Origin: Zygnema cylindricum | Taxonomy: Eukaryota > Streptophyta > Zygnematophyceae > Zygnematales > Zygnemataceae | Reading direction: 5' to 3' | Length of the DNA: 64,000 bases | Assembly: GCA_037447655.1 (NCBI GenBank) | Contig: JBBHKE010003155.1 | Coordinates: forward strand, 259,333 to 323,332 | Shown here: positions 62,301 to 64,000 of the stretch, one piece after another | How positions within the stretch are numbered: position 1 is the stretch's first letter | How the letters are laid out: every line of letters begins with the position of its first letter | Notes under the pieces: generated by a model | What the model was told of the DNA's origin: nothing | Seen by the model: the letters and a program-made list of their open reading frames with translations, nothing else | Database searches by the model: none | Translations under genes and position numbers: made by a program

Positions 62301-62875
62301 TTGAATTTAGCGGTCAGAAAGAACATTTTCGCTAAGAGTAATATAAGTAGTAGTTTGATGGGAAGTAAAATATATGCATATATCCACCTAAAAGAATTAG
62401 GATAGGATAAAATAGAAAACATACAATTACCTCACGTCGAATTGAACCTTAAACAACAAAATAATTTGTAACAAATGTAAAACTTAGAGACCAGAATTGA
62501 CAATGATTTAAAAAAACAAGCTAACAAAATGATCTCAGATTAAGAAACAGCATAATACTAAAAAACAGAAAAAAATCAAGAAGCAGCATACTAGTCATTT
62601 AAAAATCAGATGTATCCCGTAAAGACAATGAGAAAATTAAATTCATCCTAATATAATAGAAATCCACATTTCCCTGCAACTTAACCCTAAAAAACCTAGA
62701 AAACCTCCCAAATCCCTTTCCAAAAACCGTTTTTTTTTTCTCCTTTTCTTTTGCATCACAAAGTGAAAAGCTCACATTGCCATGACACAATCGGATCCCC
62801 GGTGACAGCTGGCAGCAAGAGAAGGAGACAGCCAGCCAACCAAGTCACAAGTCCACACGTGTAAATGAGAAGCAT
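53363..62875 (-). CDS. Secreted/membrane LRR protein, plant type; ectodomain only
   Basis: Fifteen or more minus-strand exons join in one phase: 62776-62875 (ATG), 61526-61664, 60506-60568, 60161-60232, 59916-59987, 59223-59294, 58469-58537, 57940-58011, 57475-57546, 57033-57104, 55766-55837, 55509-55580, 54849-54920, 54623-54697, 53722-53793 and 53363-53434. Exon 1 encodes a signal peptide (MLLIYTCGLVTWLAGCLLLL, cut likely after ..AVTG). Exon 2 is the LRR N-terminal cap (WRPGKDCYDWMYVRC). Exon 3 leads into repeats, after which almost every exon is one 23-25-residue plant-type LRR (e.g. NGLKGPIPSSIGNLTNL, NRLTGPIPSELGNLVN), each split after the second base of a codon. This is the architecture of LRR receptor kinases such as the ERECTA type. 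No transmembrane or kinase exon follows 53363; the last exon ends with a donor. Either they were lost, or they lie beyond the copia remnant. Confidence 0.88.
53911..54111 (-). other. Unassigned open frame within an LRR intron
   Basis: A 66-codon minus-strand frame between LRR exons 53722-53793 and 54623-54697 reads protein-like (VAFHGATGKMWKHAF, TTPVVIENVQFLYCCVAG). It could be a transposase remnant or chance. Its phase and splice sites do not fit the LRR gene. Confidence 0.2.
54330..54445. mobile_element. Possible MITE-family remnant in LRR intron
   Basis: The right end TTACACTGTTAGCGATAGGC followed by AGTGTAG resembles the family terminus. The left end is not clear. Confidence 0.3.
60831..61240. 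mobile_element. 410-bp MITE related to the 40150 element
   Basis: The left end CTCGGCTCCATTGGGTCATA and the inverted right end CTCGACTCCATTGGGTCATG are near-identical. The interior CCAGGTCCTGCAAGTGACCC is related to that of 40150-40569. It lies in intron 2 of the LRR gene. Confidence 0.7.
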
Positions 62876-63484
62876 GATAAGTCACTGTTTTTCTTGCCAA
62901 ATAGGCAGATAAAGAGAAGAGAGAGGGAGAGAAACGATGAACAAAATTTATTTTGTTTTGTGAAGGAGAAGAAATGGGGAAAAGGAATCAATAATTAGAG
63001 TGGTCGATGTGAGATAAAAATCAGAAATAACCTAATCCGAAATTCAGAAGATAAACCGGTTTTAAAAACACCTAAAATTGATTTAGATGCATTACTTTTC
63101 TATACTTTTCCACAATAAACAAAAAACAGGGAGGCATATATAACTAAGTATCCAAGACAGTGGAGTATTTATGTTGAAACGGGTGAATCCACGGGAATTC
63201 AACAATAAAACCGTTTTCTAACCATCTGAAAACTCGTTTAAACAAGAGTGGAACAATTGGAATCGCTATATGTGGTGACCGCATACTATACACGTATTAA
63301 TTGTGTAGTTGGCATACAGATATATAAAGAATGCATAACTGTTCGCATACGTGAAATACCGTATGCGAGAATGTATGGGAGACCTTAAAGTTCGAACTTT
63401 TTCTCCGGTTTGCAATAGTTTCGTACAAAGCGAGTATATTTGTACGATCAATACTACAGCACAGGTAAACAAAACTGAGCGCAA
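62876..63484. other. Upstream region of the LRR gene
   Basis: This is the expected promoter of the LRR gene (minus strand). A GAGAGGGAGAGA run lies near 62915-62935. I see no other gene. Confidence 0.5.
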
Positions 63485-63712
63485 AGGCCGGTACATCATG
63501 TATCGTTATTAGGGTGAATAATTTTTTCGCCTACTTAAAACATCTTTCCGTACACACTTGTCCGATTTTCAATTTGAGACCGTCAATCAAAAGCTGAAAA
63601 TCTTAACTTTCAATCGCAACCGTCAGATTAGCTATCCGACAAGTGTGTACTGGTAAAAGATGTTTAAAGAGACTAAAAAAACATTAACACTAATAACGAT
63701 TCACGGTTTACT
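63485..63712. mobile_element. Palindromic MITE, TACACCGTGAATCG-type ends
   Basis: The left end ATCGTTATTAGGG and the right end CACTAATAACGATTCACGGT are inverted. Inner arms (CTTAAAACATCTTTCCGTAC / GTACTGGTAAAAGATGTTTA) pair and match the palindrome at 18825-19010. It is non-coding. Confidence 0.75.
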
Positions 63713-64000
63713 GTACTAATCTCGATATGTACATGTAATTTGCGTTCGGGAATTGATCATCGCAGTGACTATTTTGGTTGCGCTCACTCACTTACGTCAT
63801 CTTGTCAAAGATTGTACATTTTAAGTACACATTGGTACAAGTTAAGTACCGTTGAGTTTAAGATTCGATGGTCAATCTGTTGAACAAATTTAACTGCGAA
63901 ACATTTTAACAACCGGTTTATATTTGCCGCGCTTGTGAACGTCGACCGTCATAATAAAATCATAAATTCACACGGGCCGGCTAAGGTTTACGGCAACAAA
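63713..64000. other. Window end, nothing recognised
   Basis: AT-rich DNA with several TGTAC/GTACA words. No coding or repeat structure is supported. Confidence 0.4.

Overview
The window looks like nuclear DNA of a streptophyte, most likely a land plant. Genes are split by many GT-AG introns. They include a plant-type extracellular LRR protein with one repeat per exon, a class-3 lipase resembling plant plastid (PLIP) lipases, a RIN13-like Cys/His protein, and a second protein that matches a plant-wide family I know only as uncharacterised. Telo-box (AACCCTAA) clusters precede two of the genes, and Ty1/copia, LINE, hAT and MITE elements are dispersed throughout. I cannot name the species; the genes I recognise do not point to a particular clade. 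The DNA is AT-rich, with very long CT/GA, GGGGA and GGAGTA tracts.

Layout. 0.67-6.4 kb (+): an unrecognised acidic, Cys-containing, probably nuclear protein whose last exon carries several SUMOylation consensus sites; its last intron holds eight W-box cores spaced 10 bp apart and an hAT-like element. 9.3-11.7 kb (-): mitochondrial ribosomal protein mL54, complete in four exons, with a telo-box-rich upstream region. 13.2-17.3 kb (+): a three-exon plant protein of unknown function whose first intron holds a pure (CT)92 tract. 18-21.5 kb: repeat-rich DNA with a 735-bp foldback element and palindromic MITEs. 22.2-26.7 kb (+): a RIN13-like protein with an N-terminal SUMO-interacting motif and a Cys/His zinc-binding signature. 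27.5-29.1 kb (-): a dead LINE fragment with a nuclease-like C-terminal domain, followed by the 3' end of a second copy. 30.3-32.5 kb (-): a PLIP-like lipase, 5' end unresolved. 33.5-44.4 kb (+): SMU1, a spliceosomal WD40 protein, complete in 16 exons (513 codons), with MITEs in several introns. 44.5-45.4 kb: an intact non-autonomous hAT element with an 8-bp target duplication. 46.4-48.2 kb (-): an unrecognised two-exon gene. 49.7-52.1 kb (-): a decayed Ty1/copia element with a probable 3' LTR. 53.4-62.9 kb (-): an LRR ectodomain gene with signal peptide, N-cap and about 14 repeats, but no visible membrane or kinase exons before the copia remnant.

The genes are independent nuclear transcription units, not a cluster. 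Two loose themes recur. SUMO-related motifs appear in two of the nuclear proteins (acceptor sites in the first, a SIM in the RIN13-like protein). Small inverted-repeat transposons fill introns and intergenic DNA, the commonest family ending in TACACCGTGAATCG. Exon boundaries were placed by hand from GT/AG sites, reading phase and, where a family is known, protein similarity from memory; no alignment was run.
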